DNA of 55,668 bases, taken from positions 1 to 55,668 of the forward strand of contig NZ_LAVA02000069.1 in assembly GCF_000974985.2 (NCBI RefSeq). The letters run 5' to 3'. The position numbers and the translations under genes were made by a program. The stretch is from Streptomyces mangrovisoli (GTDB lineage Bacteria; Actinomycetota; Actinomycetes; Streptomycetales; Streptomycetaceae). Numbering within the stretch: the first letter of the stretch is position 1; each line of letters starts with the position of its first letter. This document shows, piece after piece, positions 22,175 to 31,749 of this stretch. A model generated the notes under the pieces. That model worked only from the letters and a program-made list of their open reading frames with translations. It did not search any database and was not told the DNA's origin.

Positions 22175-24295
22175 ATGACGACCGAGCCCGATTCCTTCCC
22201 CCGGCGGCACGCCCGCACCCAGCGCTTCACCCTCGGCGCGCCGCGCGCGTTCACGGTGTCGCCCGACGGTTCCCGCGTCACCTTCCTGCGCTCCGACTCC
22301 GGTACGGACAGGGCACATTCCCTGTGGGTCCTCGATGTGGCCGAGGGCCGGGAGCGGGTGGCGGCCGACGCCCGCGCCCTGCTCGGCGGCGCCGCGGAGG
22401 ACCTCTCGCCCGAGGAGCAGGCGCGCCGTGAGCGCAGCCGCGAGGGCGGCGCCGGCATCGTCGGCTACGCCACCGACAGCGCCGCCGAGTTGGCGGCTTT
22501 CGCCTTGTCAGGACGGCTGTTCACGGCCGAGCTGAGGGCCGGCACGGCGCGCGAACTCCCGGTCCCCGGGCCGGTGATCGACCCGCGTCCCGCGCCCGAC
22601 GGCCGTACGGTCGCCTACGTCGCCCAGGGCGCGCTGCGGGTGGTGGGCGCCGAGGGCGAGAACGACCGGGCCCTCGCGGAGCCCGAGTCGGAGTCCGTCA
22701 CCTATGGGCTGGCCGAGTTCGTGGCGGCCGAGGAGATGAGCCGTTCGCGCGGGTTCTGGTGGTCCCCGGAGTCGGACCGGCTGCTCGTCGCGCGCGTGGA
22801 CGACACGCCGGTGACGCGCTGGTGGATCTCGGATCCGGCGCGTCCGGAACGTGACCCACACCACGTCGCGTATCCGGCCGCGGGGACGGCCAACGCGGAC
22901 GTACGACTGTTCGTGGTCGACCTCGAAGGCAGCCGCCTGGAGGTCTCCTGGGACCGCGAGCGCTACCCGTATCTGGCGCGAGTGCACTGGTCAGCGGCGG
23001 GCGTGCCGCTGATCCTGGTGCAGGCGCGCGACCAGCGCAGCCAGCTGTACCTGGCGGTGGACCCGGACACCGGGAACACCCGGATGGTGCACGTGGACGA
23101 AGATCCGATTTGGCTGGAACTTTTCGCCGGAGTGCCCGTCTGGAGCCCCTCCGGACAGCTGGTCCGGGTCGTCGACGAGGGGGGCGCGCGGGTCCTCGCG
23201 GTCGGCGAACGGCCGCTCACCGGACCCCAGTTGCACATCCGTGCGGTGCTGGACGTGGCCGCCGAGGACGTGCTGGTCACGGCGTCGGCGGGCGAGGAGG
23301 CGGCATCGTCGGAGATCGGCGAGGTGCACGTCTACCGGGTGAACGAGCTCGGCGTGGAGCGCGTGTCGCAGGAGCCGGGCGTGCACACGGCCGTGCGCGC
23401 CGGGGGCGTGACCGTACTGGTGTCCGCGGTACCGGACCTGCCGGGCACCCGGGCCCAGGTGCTCCGGGACGGAAAGCCCGTGGCGACCGTGGCGTCGTAC
23501 GCGGAAGATCCCGGTCTGTCCCCGCGCATGACGCTGACGTCGGGGGGCGCACGCCGAATCCCGTGCGCCGTGCTTATGCCACGGGACTACCACGGTGACA
23601 CTCCCCTGCCCGTGCTCCTCGACCCCTACGGCGGGCCGCACGGCCAGCGGGTGACCGCGGCCCACAACCCCCATCTGGTCTCGCAGTGGTTCGCCGACCA
23701 GGGCTTCGCGGTCGTCGTCGCCGACGGGCGGGGCACCCCGGGACACTCCCCCGCCTGGGAGAAGTCGATCCGTGACGACGTCGCGGCGCTGGTGCTCCAG
23801 GACCAGGTCGACGCGGTCCAGGCGCTCGCCGCCGACTTCCCGCTCGACCTCGGCCGGGTCGCCATCCGCGGCTGGTCCTTCGGCGGCTATCTCGCCGCCC
23901 TCGCGGTGCTGCGCCGGCCCGACGTGTTCCACGCGGCCGTGGTCGGCGCCCCGGTCACCGATCTGCGCCTCTACGACACCCACTACCAGGAGCGCTATCT
24001 CGGAGACCCGGGCGAGCAGCCGGAGGTGTACCGGCGCAACTCCCTGATCGACGACGCCGGTCTGGTGGACGCGGTCGGGCCGCACCGCCCGATGATGGTC
24101 ATCCACGGCCTCGCCGACGACAACGTGGTGGTCGCGCACTCGCTGCGGCTCTCCTCGGCGCTGCTCGCCGCGGGACGCCCGCACGAGGTGCTGCCACTGT
24201 CGGGCGTCACCCACATGACGCCGCAGGAGACCGTCGCGGAGAACCTGCTGCGGCTGCAACTGGCGTTCCTGAAGCGGTCGCTGGGCCTGGACTGA
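22175..24295 (+). CDS. S9 family serine peptidase (DPP IV/prolyl oligopeptidase type)
   Basis: 706 aa. Residues 20-450 form the beta-propeller part with a DPP IV N-terminal-like pattern, including the Glu-Glu-like FVAAEEMSRSRGFWWSPES stretch. The C-terminal alpha/beta-hydrolase (about 470-706) has the nucleophile Ser568 in GWSFGGYL, the Asp in HGLADDNV (Asp648 or 649), and His680 in VTHMTP. The double Glu hints at dipeptidyl-peptidase cleavage of N-termini. No signal peptide is visible, so it is probably cytoplasmic. It converges on an oligopeptide importer and could break down imported peptides. Confidence 0.9.
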   Translation: MTTEPDSFPRRHARTQRFTLGAPRAFTVSPDGSRVTFLRSDSGTDRAHSLWVLDVAEGRERVAADARALLGGAAEDLSPEEQARRERSREGGAGIVGYATDSAAELAAFALSGRLFTAELRAGTARELPVPGPVIDPRPAPDGRTVAYVAQGALRVVGAEGENDRALAEPESESVTYGLAEFVAAEEMSRSRGFWWSPESDRLLVARVDDTPVTRWWISDPARPERDPHHVAYPAAGTANADVRLFVVDLEGSRLEVSWDRERYPYLARVHWSAAGVPLILVQARDQRSQLYLAVDPDTGNTRMVHVDEDPIWLELFAGVPVWSPSGQLVRVVDEGGARVLAVGERPLTGPQLHIRAVLDVAAEDVLVTASAGEEAASSEIGEVHVYRVNELGVERVSQEPGVHTAVRAGGVTVLVSAVPDLPGTRAQVLRDGKPVATVASYAEDPGLSPRMTLTSGGARRIPCAVLMPRDYHGDTPLPVLLDPYGGPHGQRVTAAHNPHLVSQWFADQGFAVVVADGRGTPGHSPAWEKSIRDDVAALVLQDQVDAVQALAADFPLDLGRVAIRGWSFGGYLAALAVLRRPDVFHAAVVGAPVTDLRLYDTHYQERYLGDPGEQPEVYRRNSLIDDAGLVDAVGPHRPMMVIHGLADDNVVVAHSLRLSSALLAAGRPHEVLPLSGVTHMTPQETVAENLLRLQLAFLKRSLGLD

Positions 24296-24353
24296 GCCCC
24301 GGCCCCGGACAACGGGGCCCGCCCCGGCGGCCGTTCACGGCCCTCCCGCGGGC

Positions 24354-24389
24354 GACGGGCCGGGATGACATGGCGCATCCCGGCCCGTC
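24354..24389. terminator. Bidirectional hairpin terminator
   Basis: A perfect 14-bp stem (24354-24367 with 24376-24389) and eight-base loop lies between the convergent S9 peptidase and oligopeptide operon A. The rest of the gap to 24544 has no clear feature. Confidence 0.85.
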
Positions 24390-24544
24390 TACGGCACCCG
24401 CACGGCCGTACGCTGTTCAGACTGACGCGTCCGTATATCGGCACCGGGTCGGCCGGGTTGCCTGCGTGTTAACGCGATTGCTGCACATTTGCTCGCCTTC
24501 GTCCACGGCCGGCCGGGCCGGACACCGGGGCCGGTCGAGGGGGG

Positions 24545-25612
24545 CTACTTCGGCGGCTCCTCCGGTGGCACCACCCGTTTCTCCTCCGCGAAGTGGCAGG
24601 CCGAGTCGTGCGCCGCGGGACCGGGGACGAGCCGGAACTCGACGGGCACCGCCAGCTCCGGCACCTCCGACTCGCAGCGCGCCTGCGCCTTCCAGCAGCG
24701 GGTGCGGAACCGGCAGCCGGACGGGACCTTCGCGGGCGAGGGCACGTCCCCGTGCAGGATGATCCGCTCCCGGTGCTCGCGGGCCTCCGGGTCGGGCACG
24801 GGCACCGCGGACAGCAGCGCCTGGGTGTAGGGGTGCGTGGGATGGTCGTAGATCTCGACGTCCTTGCCGGTCTCCACGATCCGCCCGAGGTACATCACCC
24901 CGACCCGGTCGGAGATGTGCCGCACGATCGACAGGTCGTGCGCGATGAAGACGTAGCTGAGCTCGAACTCGGCCTGGAGCCGGTCCAGCAGGTTGATCAC
25001 CTGCGCCTGCACCGAGACGTCGAGCGCGGAGACCGGCTCGTCGGCGACGATGATCTCGGGCCGCAGCGCCAGGCCCCGCGCGATGCCGATGCGCTGGCGC
25101 TGGCCGCCGGAGAACTGGTGCGGATAGCGGTTGATGTACTCCGGGTTGAGCCCGACCACGTCCAGCAGTTCCTGCACCCGGCGCCGCCGGTCGCCCTTCG
25201 GCGCGACCTCGGGGTGGATGTCGTAGGGCTCCCCGATGATGTCGCCGACGGTCATGCGCGGGTTGAGCGAGGTGTAGGGGTCCTGGAACACCATCTGGAT
25301 GTTGCGGCGCACGGCTTTGAGCGCCTTGCCGGACAGGCGGGTGATGTCCTCGCCCTTGTACTTGATCGTCCCGCCGGTCGGCGTCTCCAGGTTGACCAGC
25401 ATCTTGGCGACCGTCGACTTGCCGCAGCCGGACTCGCCGACGATGCCGAGGGTCTCGCCGCGGCCGAGGTGGAAGTCGACGCCGTCGACCGCCTTGACCG
25501 CGCCGATCTGCTTCTTGAACAGGATTCCCTGGGTGAGCGGGTAGTGCTTGACCAGTCCGCTGACCTCCAGCAGCGGCTCGGTCGCGGCCCGCTCAGGGGC
25601 GGCTTGAGTCAT
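24545..25612 (-). CDS. Oligopeptide importer ATPase, OppF type (operon A)
   Basis: 355 aa. Walker A GESGCGKST, signature FSGGQRQR, Walker B IIVADEPVSALD, switch His in FIAHDLSIV, and the C-terminal oligo_HPY domain with PSGCRFRTRCWKA, whose Cys residues may bind an iron-sulfur cluster as in related Opp/Dpp ATPases. It pairs with the OppD-type ATPase upstream, overlapping it by 20 bases. Last gene of operon A (order A-B-C-D-F). By memory of the S. coelicolor map this matches SCO5117-5121, the second permease beside bldK. Confidence 0.9.
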   Translation of the reverse strand: MTQAAPERAATEPLLEVSGLVKHYPLTQGILFKKQIGAVKAVDGVDFHLGRGETLGIVGESGCGKSTVAKMLVNLETPTGGTIKYKGEDITRLSGKALKAVRRNIQMVFQDPYTSLNPRMTVGDIIGEPYDIHPEVAPKGDRRRRVQELLDVVGLNPEYINRYPHQFSGGQRQRIGIARGLALRPEIIVADEPVSALDVSVQAQVINLLDRLQAEFELSYVFIAHDLSIVRHISDRVGVMYLGRIVETGKDVEIYDHPTHPYTQALLSAVPVPDPEAREHRERIILHGDVPSPAKVPSGCRFRTRCWKAQARCESEVPELAVPVEFRLVPGPAAHDSACHFAEEKRVVPPEEPPK

Positions 25613-26588
25613 CGAGGCACTCCCTCCAGAAGAAGCAGGCGCTCCTGCGGTCCGCGTCGACCTCCGCGAGCGGCGGCACCTCGCTGCGGCAGATGTCCTG
25701 GGCCATCGGGCAGCGCGGGTTGAAGGCGCAGCCCGGCGGGATGTGCATCAGGTTGGGCGGCAGACCCTTGATGGCGTAGAGCTCCTGGCCCTTCTGGTCG
25801 AGCCGGGGGATCGAGTCCAGGAGCCCCTTCGTATAGGGGTGCGCGGGCGCCTTGTAGATGTCGTGGACCGGGGCCGTCTCGACGATCCGGCCCGCGTACA
25901 TGACCGCGATCCGGTCGGCGACGTCCGCGACCACGCCGAGGTCGTGGGTGATGAGGATGAGCCCCATGTGGAGCTCGCGCTGGAGCTCCGCGAGCAGGTC
26001 CATCACCTGGGCCTGCACGGTGACGTCGAGCGCGGTGGTCGGCTCGTCGGCGATGATCAGGGCGGGCTCCAGGGCCAGCGCCATGGCGATCATGATGCGC
26101 TGGCGCATACCGCCGGAGAACTGGTGCGGATAGTCGCGCACCCGGTCGGCGGCGGCCGGGATGCGCACGTGCTCCATCAGCTCGACGGCCTTGGCGCGGG
26201 CCTCCTTGCGGGACATCCCGCGGTGCACGATGAACATCTCGCCGAGCTGGTCGCCGACGCTGAGCACCGGGTTGAGCGAGGACAGCGCGTCCTGGAAGAT
26301 CATCGCCATCTCGGCGCCCCGGACCTTGCGCCGCTCCTCCTCCTTGAGCTTCAGCAGGTCCTTGCCCTGGAAGAGGATCTCGCCGCCGGTGATCTTCCCG
26401 GGCGGGATGTCGAGGATGCCCATCACGGCCTGGGCGGTCACCGACTTGCCGGAGCCGGACTCGCCGAGCACGGCGAGCGTCTCGCCCTTGTCGACGCGGT
26501 AGTCGACCCCGTTGACGGCCTTGGCGACTCCGTCCCGGGTCCTGAACTCCACGTGCAGATCGCGTACTTCGAGGAGCACGGCTGTCAC
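25593..26588 (-). CDS. Oligopeptide importer ATPase, OppD type (operon A)
   Basis: 331 aa from GTG 26588, which overlaps the permease stop (GTGA). Walker A GESGSGKSV, signature FSGGMRQR, Walker B LIIADEPTTALD, ITHDLGVV, and a C-terminal oligo_HPY domain with PGCAFNPRCPMA. Together with the OppF-type protein it forms the heterodimeric ATPase on the inner face of the permease. Confidence 0.9.
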   Translation of the reverse strand: MTAVLLEVRDLHVEFRTRDGVAKAVNGVDYRVDKGETLAVLGESGSGKSVTAQAVMGILDIPPGKITGGEILFQGKDLLKLKEEERRKVRGAEMAMIFQDALSSLNPVLSVGDQLGEMFIVHRGMSRKEARAKAVELMEHVRIPAAADRVRDYPHQFSGGMRQRIMIAMALALEPALIIADEPTTALDVTVQAQVMDLLAELQRELHMGLILITHDLGVVADVADRIAVMYAGRIVETAPVHDIYKAPAHPYTKGLLDSIPRLDQKGQELYAIKGLPPNLMHIPPGCAFNPRCPMAQDICRSEVPPLAEVDADRRSACFFWRECLDDSSRP

Positions 26589-27607
26589 CTCAGCTTCGGG
26601 TCGAGGGCGTCGCGCACCGCGTCGCCGAGCATGATGAACGCGAGCACGGTGATCGCGAGCGCGCCGGCCGGCCACAGCAGCATGTGCGGGGCCTGGCGGA
26701 TGTACGCGGAGGCCGAGGAGATGTCGATGCCCCAGCTCACCGTCGGGGGCTTGAGACCGACACCCAGGTACGACAGCGTCGCCTCCAGCGAGATGTACGT
26801 GCCGAGCGCGATGGTCGCGACGACGATGACCGGCGCGACCGCGTTCGGGGCGATGTGCCGCAGCAGCATCCGCGAGTTGGAGGCGCCCAGCGCGCGGGCC
26901 GCGTGGACGTAGTCGTTCTCCTTGGTGGTGATCACGGAGCCGCGCGCGATCCGGGAGACCTGTGGCCAGCCCAGCAGCACCATGAACCCGACGACCGGCC
27001 AGATCGTGTTGCTGGTCACCACGGACAGCAGGACCAGACCGCCGAGCACGACCGGGATCGCGAAGAAGATGTCGGTGATCCGGGACAGGATCGAGTCGCC
27101 GACCCCGCCGTAGAAGCCGGCCAGACCGCCGAGGAACGAGCCGAGGAGCGCGACCCCGAGCGTGGCGAGCACACCGACGCTGATCGAGATCCGGGTCCCG
27201 TACACCGTCCGCGTGTAGACGTCGCAGCCCTGCCCGTCGAAGCCGAAGGGGTGTCCGGGCTGCGAGCCCTGCTGCGCCTTGGCGAGGTCGCACTTGAGGG
27301 GGGACTGGTCGGTGATCAGCGAGGGCCAGATCGAGATCACGACCAGGAAGAGGATGACGAGCGCGGAGATGATGAAGACGGGGTTGCGGCGCAGGTCCCG
27401 CCAGGCGTCGGACCACAGGGAGCGGGGCTTCTCCTTGGGCCCCGTCCCCTCCGGTCCGCCCGGGGTCCTCTCCAGGGTCTCCGCTTCGCTCGATCCGAGG
27501 TCCATGGTGCCGCCGAAGCCGGTCGGAGCGATCGCGAGGTCCTCCGGCGGCGGACCTTCGGGGCCGTGGTGGAATTCCTCTTCCTCGTACGGAGGCTGCT
27601 CAGGCAT
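26585..27607 (-). CDS. Oligopeptide importer permease, OppC type (operon A)
   Basis: 340 aa. A long acidic cytoplasmic N-terminus (about 65 residues, with an EEEEF run) precedes the OppC_N helix (about 78-98). The BPD_transp_1 domain follows, with the EAA-like coupling loop HAARALGASNSRMLLRHIAPN and the ending MLGDAVRDALDPK. Overlaps oppB by eight bases. Specificity is set mainly by the binding protein of the operon. Confidence 0.9.
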   Translation of the reverse strand: MPEQPPYEEEEFHHGPEGPPPEDLAIAPTGFGGTMDLGSSEAETLERTPGGPEGTGPKEKPRSLWSDAWRDLRRNPVFIISALVILFLVVISIWPSLITDQSPLKCDLAKAQQGSQPGHPFGFDGQGCDVYTRTVYGTRISISVGVLATLGVALLGSFLGGLAGFYGGVGDSILSRITDIFFAIPVVLGGLVLLSVVTSNTIWPVVGFMVLLGWPQVSRIARGSVITTKENDYVHAARALGASNSRMLLRHIAPNAVAPVIVVATIALGTYISLEATLSYLGVGLKPPTVSWGIDISSASAYIRQAPHMLLWPAGALAITVLAFIMLGDAVRDALDPKLR

Positions 27608-28523
27608 AGCGGATCCTCGGGTCGAGTACGGCGTACAGAAGGTCGACGAGCAGATTGGCGACCACGAAGATGAGGACGAGGATGGTCACGAAGCCGACGA
27701 CCGTCTGGGTGTTCTGGTGCACGATCCCCTGGTAGAGCTGGTAGCCGACGCCGTGGATGTTGAAGATCCGCTCGGTGACGATCGCGCCGCCCATCAGCGC
27801 GCCGATGTCGGTGCCGATGAAGGTGACGACGGGGATCAGTGAGTTGCGCAGCAGGTGCCGGGTGGTCACCCGGCGGCGCGGCAGGCCCTTGGCGATGGCC
27901 GTACGGACGTAGTCGGACCGCTTGTTCTCCGCGATGGAGGTGCGGGTCAGGCGGGTGACGTAGGCGAGGGAGACCGAGGCCAGCACCAGGCCGGGCACGA
28001 TCAGCTCGCCGAAGGTGGCGTCCGTGGAGACCGACGGCTTGATCCAGCCCCACTGGATGCCGAGCAGCAGCTGGGCCAGCAGACCGGTGACGAAGGTCGG
28101 CACGGAGATGACCACGAGCGTGAGCAGCAGGACGCCGGTGTCGACGGGCCGGCCGCGGCGCAGGCCGGTGATGACGCCGAGCGTGATGCCGATGACGATC
28201 TCGAAGAAGATCGCGACGATCGTCAGCCGGATGGTGACCGGGAAGGCGGTGGACATCAGCTCGGTGACCGGCTGCCCGTTGAACGCGGTTCCGAAGTCGC
28301 CGGTGAAGATGTGGCCGATGTAGGTCGTGTACTGCTGCCACAGGGGTTTGTCGAGGCCGAACTCCGCGCGCAGCTGGGCGGCCGTGGCGGGGTCGCACTG
28401 TCGTTCGCCGCACAGGCCCGCGATGGGGTCACCCATCACGTTCACCATCACGAAGATGAGAATGGTGGCGCCGAAGAAGACCGGGATCATCTGCAGCAGA
28501 CGCCGGACGACGTACCGTCCCAT
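27600..28523 (-). CDS. Oligopeptide importer permease, OppB type (operon A)
   Basis: 307 aa. Starts with the OppB signature RYVVRRLLQMIPVFFGAT (helix 1), then an outer loop (GLCGERQCDP) with two Cys, and five further helices with the coupling loop RTAIAKGLPRRRVTTRHLLRN. Ends VLDPRIRYA, as in the family. It heterodimerises with the OppC-type permease. Separated from the binding-protein gene by 57 bases that contain a hairpin. Confidence 0.9.
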   Translation of the reverse strand: MGRYVVRRLLQMIPVFFGATILIFVMVNVMGDPIAGLCGERQCDPATAAQLRAEFGLDKPLWQQYTTYIGHIFTGDFGTAFNGQPVTELMSTAFPVTIRLTIVAIFFEIVIGITLGVITGLRRGRPVDTGVLLLTLVVISVPTFVTGLLAQLLLGIQWGWIKPSVSTDATFGELIVPGLVLASVSLAYVTRLTRTSIAENKRSDYVRTAIAKGLPRRRVTTRHLLRNSLIPVVTFIGTDIGALMGGAIVTERIFNIHGVGYQLYQGIVHQNTQTVVGFVTILVLIFVVANLLVDLLYAVLDPRIRYA

Positions 28524-28544
28524 GAGTGCTCCGGAGTGAGATGA

Positions 28545-28573
28545 GGGGCGGACCCGGGTGAGCGGCCCGCCCC
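28545..28573 (-). other. Intra-operon hairpin after the binding-protein gene (operon A)
   Basis: A 7-bp stem (28545-28551 with 28567-28573) and 15-base loop fills the space between the oppA stop (28581) and the oppB start (28523). It may stop some transcripts or protect the 3' end of the oppA message, raising the amount of binding protein. Operons B and C have hairpins at the same place. Confidence 0.6.
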
Positions 28574-28580
28574 GGGCGGC

Positions 28581-30206
28581 TCAGTTGACGGTGATCTCGT
28601 TGTAGACGGGCACGCTGAACTGGTTCAGGGCCACGTTCGAGACCTTGTCCGAGTAGCCGGCGCTGCCGTTCTGGTACCAGAGCGGGATGGCGGCCATGTT
28701 GTCCCGTACGACGCCTTCGGACTGCTGGAAGAGCTTGATGGCCTTGGTGGTGTCGGTCTCCGCGTTCGCCTGGTTGACCAGGCTGTCGAACTGCTTGTTG
28801 GACCACTGGCCGTCGTTGGAGGAGGCGTTCGTGTAGTAGAGCGGCTGGAGGAAGTTCTGGATCAGCGGGTAGTCCATCTGCCAGCCGGCCCGGAACGGAC
28901 CGGTCATCTTGTGCTGCCCGATCTGGTTGCGGAAGTCGGCGAAGGTGCCGACCGGGTTGCCGACGCAGGCCTTCTCGTTGCCGAGGGCGTTGTTGATCGA
29001 GTTGCAGACGGCGTCGACCCATTCCTTGTGCGAGCCGGTGTCCGCGTTGTAGGTGATCTTGACCTGGCCGCCGGGCAGCCCGCCGCCCTCCTGGACCAGC
29101 TTCTTGGCCTCGGACGGGTTGTAGTCGCAGTACTTGCCGCACAGCCCTTCCTGGAATCCGCCCTTCTCGCCGAGCACCGGTGAGGTCCAGTCGCTGGCGG
29201 GGGTGCGCGTCTTCTGGAAGATGGTGTCGGTGATCTGCTGGCGGTTGATCGCCATGGACAGTCCCTGGCGGACCTTCGTGGCGCCGCTGGTGTTCCACTT
29301 CGGGTCGTAGAACGGGAACGCGAGCGTCTGGATGATGCCGGCCGGGGTGTTGATGTACCGGCCGTTCAGGTCGGACTTGGCGTTCTTCAGCTGGGCCGCG
29401 GGCACGTCGTCGACCAGGTCGAGGTTGCCGGCCAGGAGATCGTTGTAGGCGGTGTTGTTGTCCGTGTAGACCTTGAGGGTCACCCCGTCGTTCTTGGCCT
29501 TGTCGTCACCGGGGTAGGAGTCCCACTTCTTCAGCACCATCTGTGACCCCTTGGTGTAGGAGTCGATGGTGTAGGGGCCGTTGCCGACCGGCTTCTTCAG
29601 CCAGGCCGCGTGGTCGCTGAAGAACGACTTGGGCAGCGGTGAGAAGGCCGCGTAGCCGAGGGTGTCCGGGAACGTCGAGAACTTCTGGGTGAGCGCGACC
29701 GTGAAGGTGTCCGTGCCGGTCACCTTGAGTCCGGACAGGGTGTCGGCGGTCTGCTTGCCCGTGTCGGGGTGCGTCTTGTCGTAGCCCTGGATGTATCCGA
29801 AGAAGTACGCGTTCTTCTGGTTGTTCTTCAGGCTGGCGCCGTAGTTCCACGCGTCGACGAAGGACTGGGCGGTGACGGCCTCGCCGTTGCTGAACTTCCA
29901 GCCGCTCTTGACCGTGATCGTGAAGTTCTGCGAGTCGGTGGTCTCGATCTTCTGGGCGAGCATGTCCTCGGCGGCGCCGGTCTTGGAGTTGTACCGCTTC
30001 AGGCCCCGGAAGATCATGTCGAGGACCTTGCCGCCCTGCACCTCGTTGGTGTTGGACGGCTCCAGCGGGTTCTGCGGGTCGCCCCAGGAGGCGCTGACCG
30101 TGCCGGAGCCGCTGCTGCTTCCGCCCCCTCCACCCCCGCATCCCGTGGCCGCCAGAGCTACCGCCGCCGCGCATGCGGCCCACTTGGCGTGTGTGGCTCC
30201 ACGCAT
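28581..30206 (-). CDS. Oligopeptide-binding lipoprotein, SBP family 5 (operon A)
   Basis: 541 aa. Lipoprotein signal with the acylated Cys23 in ALAATGC, then a Gly/Ser linker and a full family-5 (DppA/OppA) domain starting WGDPQNPLEPSNTNE. The conserved FTITVKSGWKFSNGEAVTA and VGNGPYTIDSY motifs are present. It captures peptides outside the membrane for the B-C-D-F importer. The four internal Cys may pair. First gene of operon A. It is clearly different from the binding proteins of operons B and C. Confidence 0.92.
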   Translation of the reverse strand: MRGATHAKWAACAAAVALAATGCGGGGGGSSSGSGTVSASWGDPQNPLEPSNTNEVQGGKVLDMIFRGLKRYNSKTGAAEDMLAQKIETTDSQNFTITVKSGWKFSNGEAVTAQSFVDAWNYGASLKNNQKNAYFFGYIQGYDKTHPDTGKQTADTLSGLKVTGTDTFTVALTQKFSTFPDTLGYAAFSPLPKSFFSDHAAWLKKPVGNGPYTIDSYTKGSQMVLKKWDSYPGDDKAKNDGVTLKVYTDNNTAYNDLLAGNLDLVDDVPAAQLKNAKSDLNGRYINTPAGIIQTLAFPFYDPKWNTSGATKVRQGLSMAINRQQITDTIFQKTRTPASDWTSPVLGEKGGFQEGLCGKYCDYNPSEAKKLVQEGGGLPGGQVKITYNADTGSHKEWVDAVCNSINNALGNEKACVGNPVGTFADFRNQIGQHKMTGPFRAGWQMDYPLIQNFLQPLYYTNASSNDGQWSNKQFDSLVNQANAETDTTKAIKLFQQSEGVVRDNMAAIPLWYQNGSAGYSDKVSNVALNQFSVPVYNEITVN

Positions 30207-30640
30207 GACGCCTCCATCCTTACGATCGTTGGTCCGTTATCGGCCAATATCGATCCCAAAGCCGCGAAACGCATGCAGGGTCGGCCCTTAGAGGGACACG
30301 CAAGAGCCGAAGGAGTGGATCTTCGGGGCGAAGCGCAATGGATCTTCGCCATCCGATGCGGAACCGTTCATTTGCGGCGTCCCGATGTACGCATTCCGGC
30401 ACTCACCCGTCCGCATATCGAACTCTCTGCCCGTTTAGTCCAGTTGGCCCGATTCACAACACGGATTGATCACGACCCGCTACACGCGTAGCTACGGAAG
30501 GGTCAAGCCAGAGCAAAGAACGTAAAGAGACAATCAAGTCGACCCAGAATTTATTGACCTTGAATGAATTGCGTTGAAAAAGTCCGGCGTAGCCCGTAGG
30601 GGAGCGCCCTGCGGAGACCCTCCCCTGGGCCAGGAGCACC
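30207..30640. other. 434-base divergent control region between operons A and B
   Basis: Unusually A+T-rich for this genome, so it likely holds both promoters; I could not assign them firmly. Seen: a 7-bp dyad (30327-30333 with 30344-30350), a direct repeat of GGATCTTCG (about 30318 and 30340), the word CTACACGCGTAG (30480-30491), and a hairpin 30598-30626 (AGGGGAG/CTCCCCT) just before the AGGAG site of operon B. An 11-codon frame (30564-30599) ends at that hairpin but lacks a good RBS. Confidence 0.5.
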
Positions 30641-31669
30641 ATGACCCCCCCAACTCCATCTCCGGCTGCCCCGCTCGAGGTGACCGACGAGAGCGTCGAG
30701 AAGTCGATCACTTCTCCCGACTCGAAGGGCAGCGAGAGCCGGTCCCCCGGCCGACTGGCCTGGCGCCGCTTCAAGCGTGACCGCACGGGCGTTATATCCG
30801 CATGCATCGTGATCTTCTTCTTCGTGATCGCGATCGCGGCCCCGCTCATAGCGAAGCTGTACGGGAAGAACCCGTACACGACGTACGCGAGCGCCCGCCC
30901 CGAACTCCTCGACGACTTCTCGTACCCCGCCGGCGCCAACGGCGGCATGAGCTCGGAGTTCTGGTTCGGCATCGAGCCGCAGCTCGGCCGGGACGTCTTC
31001 ACGTTCCTGCTCTACGGCATCCGGACCTCGCTCGGCATCGCGCTGGCCGCCACGATCCTCACGTGCGTGGCGGGCATCATCATCGGTGTCACGGCGGGTT
31101 ACCTGGGGGGCAGGACCGACTACTTCGTGAGCCGGATCATCGACATCGTCCTGTCGTTCCCGTCCACGCTGTTCTTCATCGCCTTCATGCCGGTCGTCTA
31201 CGGCCTCTTCGTGGCTCCCGACGACAACGTGCCGACGTGGCTCATCGCCGTCTCCCTGATCGTCGTCCTGTCGGCCTTCGGCTGGGCGTCCATCGCCCGC
31301 CTGCTGCGCGGTCAGGTGCTCGGTCTGCGGGAGCGCGAGTTCGTCGAGGCCGCCAAGGTCACGGGCGCGTCCCCGATGCGCATCGTGTTCAAGGAACTGC
31401 TGCCCAACCTGTGGACGCCGATCATCATCCAGGCCACGCTGATGCTGCCGGCCTACGTGACTGCCGAGGCCGGCCTGGCCTTCCTCGGTGTCGGTATCAC
31501 CGATCCCACCCCCGACTGGGGCGTCATGATCGGCCGAGGCGCCCAGTTCTACTCGCAGGACTTCACCTTCATGCTCTTCCCGGGCCTGTCCATGGTGATC
31601 TTCGTCCTCGCCTTCAACCTGCTCGGCGACTCGGTGCGCGACGCGCTCGACCCGAAGTCCAAGCGCTAG
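30641..31669 (+). CDS. Peptide importer permease, BldKA/OppC type (operon B)
   Basis: 342 aa from ATG 30641 with AGGAG upstream. OppC_N helix (about residues 48-70), six helices in all, coupling loop FVEAAKVTGASPMRIVFKEL, and ending NLLGDSVRDALDPKSK. First gene of operon B, whose order (permease, binding protein, permease, ATPase, ATPase) is that of bldKA-E. It is clearly closest within the window to the permease at 43877: both share LYGKNPYT and GISSEFWFG/GMSSEFWFG segments. Confidence 0.9.
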   Translation: MTPPTPSPAAPLEVTDESVEKSITSPDSKGSESRSPGRLAWRRFKRDRTGVISACIVIFFFVIAIAAPLIAKLYGKNPYTTYASARPELLDDFSYPAGANGGMSSEFWFGIEPQLGRDVFTFLLYGIRTSLGIALAATILTCVAGIIIGVTAGYLGGRTDYFVSRIIDIVLSFPSTLFFIAFMPVVYGLFVAPDDNVPTWLIAVSLIVVLSAFGWASIARLLRGQVLGLREREFVEAAKVTGASPMRIVFKELLPNLWTPIIIQATLMLPAYVTAEAGLAFLGVGITDPTPDWGVMIGRGAQFYSQDFTFMLFPGLSMVIFVLAFNLLGDSVRDALDPKSKR

Positions 31670-31749
31670 ACGCTTCTGTCCCCCCGGTCCGGGTCAATGA
31701 CGTCCGGCTGGTCCCGCCCGTTCCAAACGACTCCTACAGGCAGGCTCGC

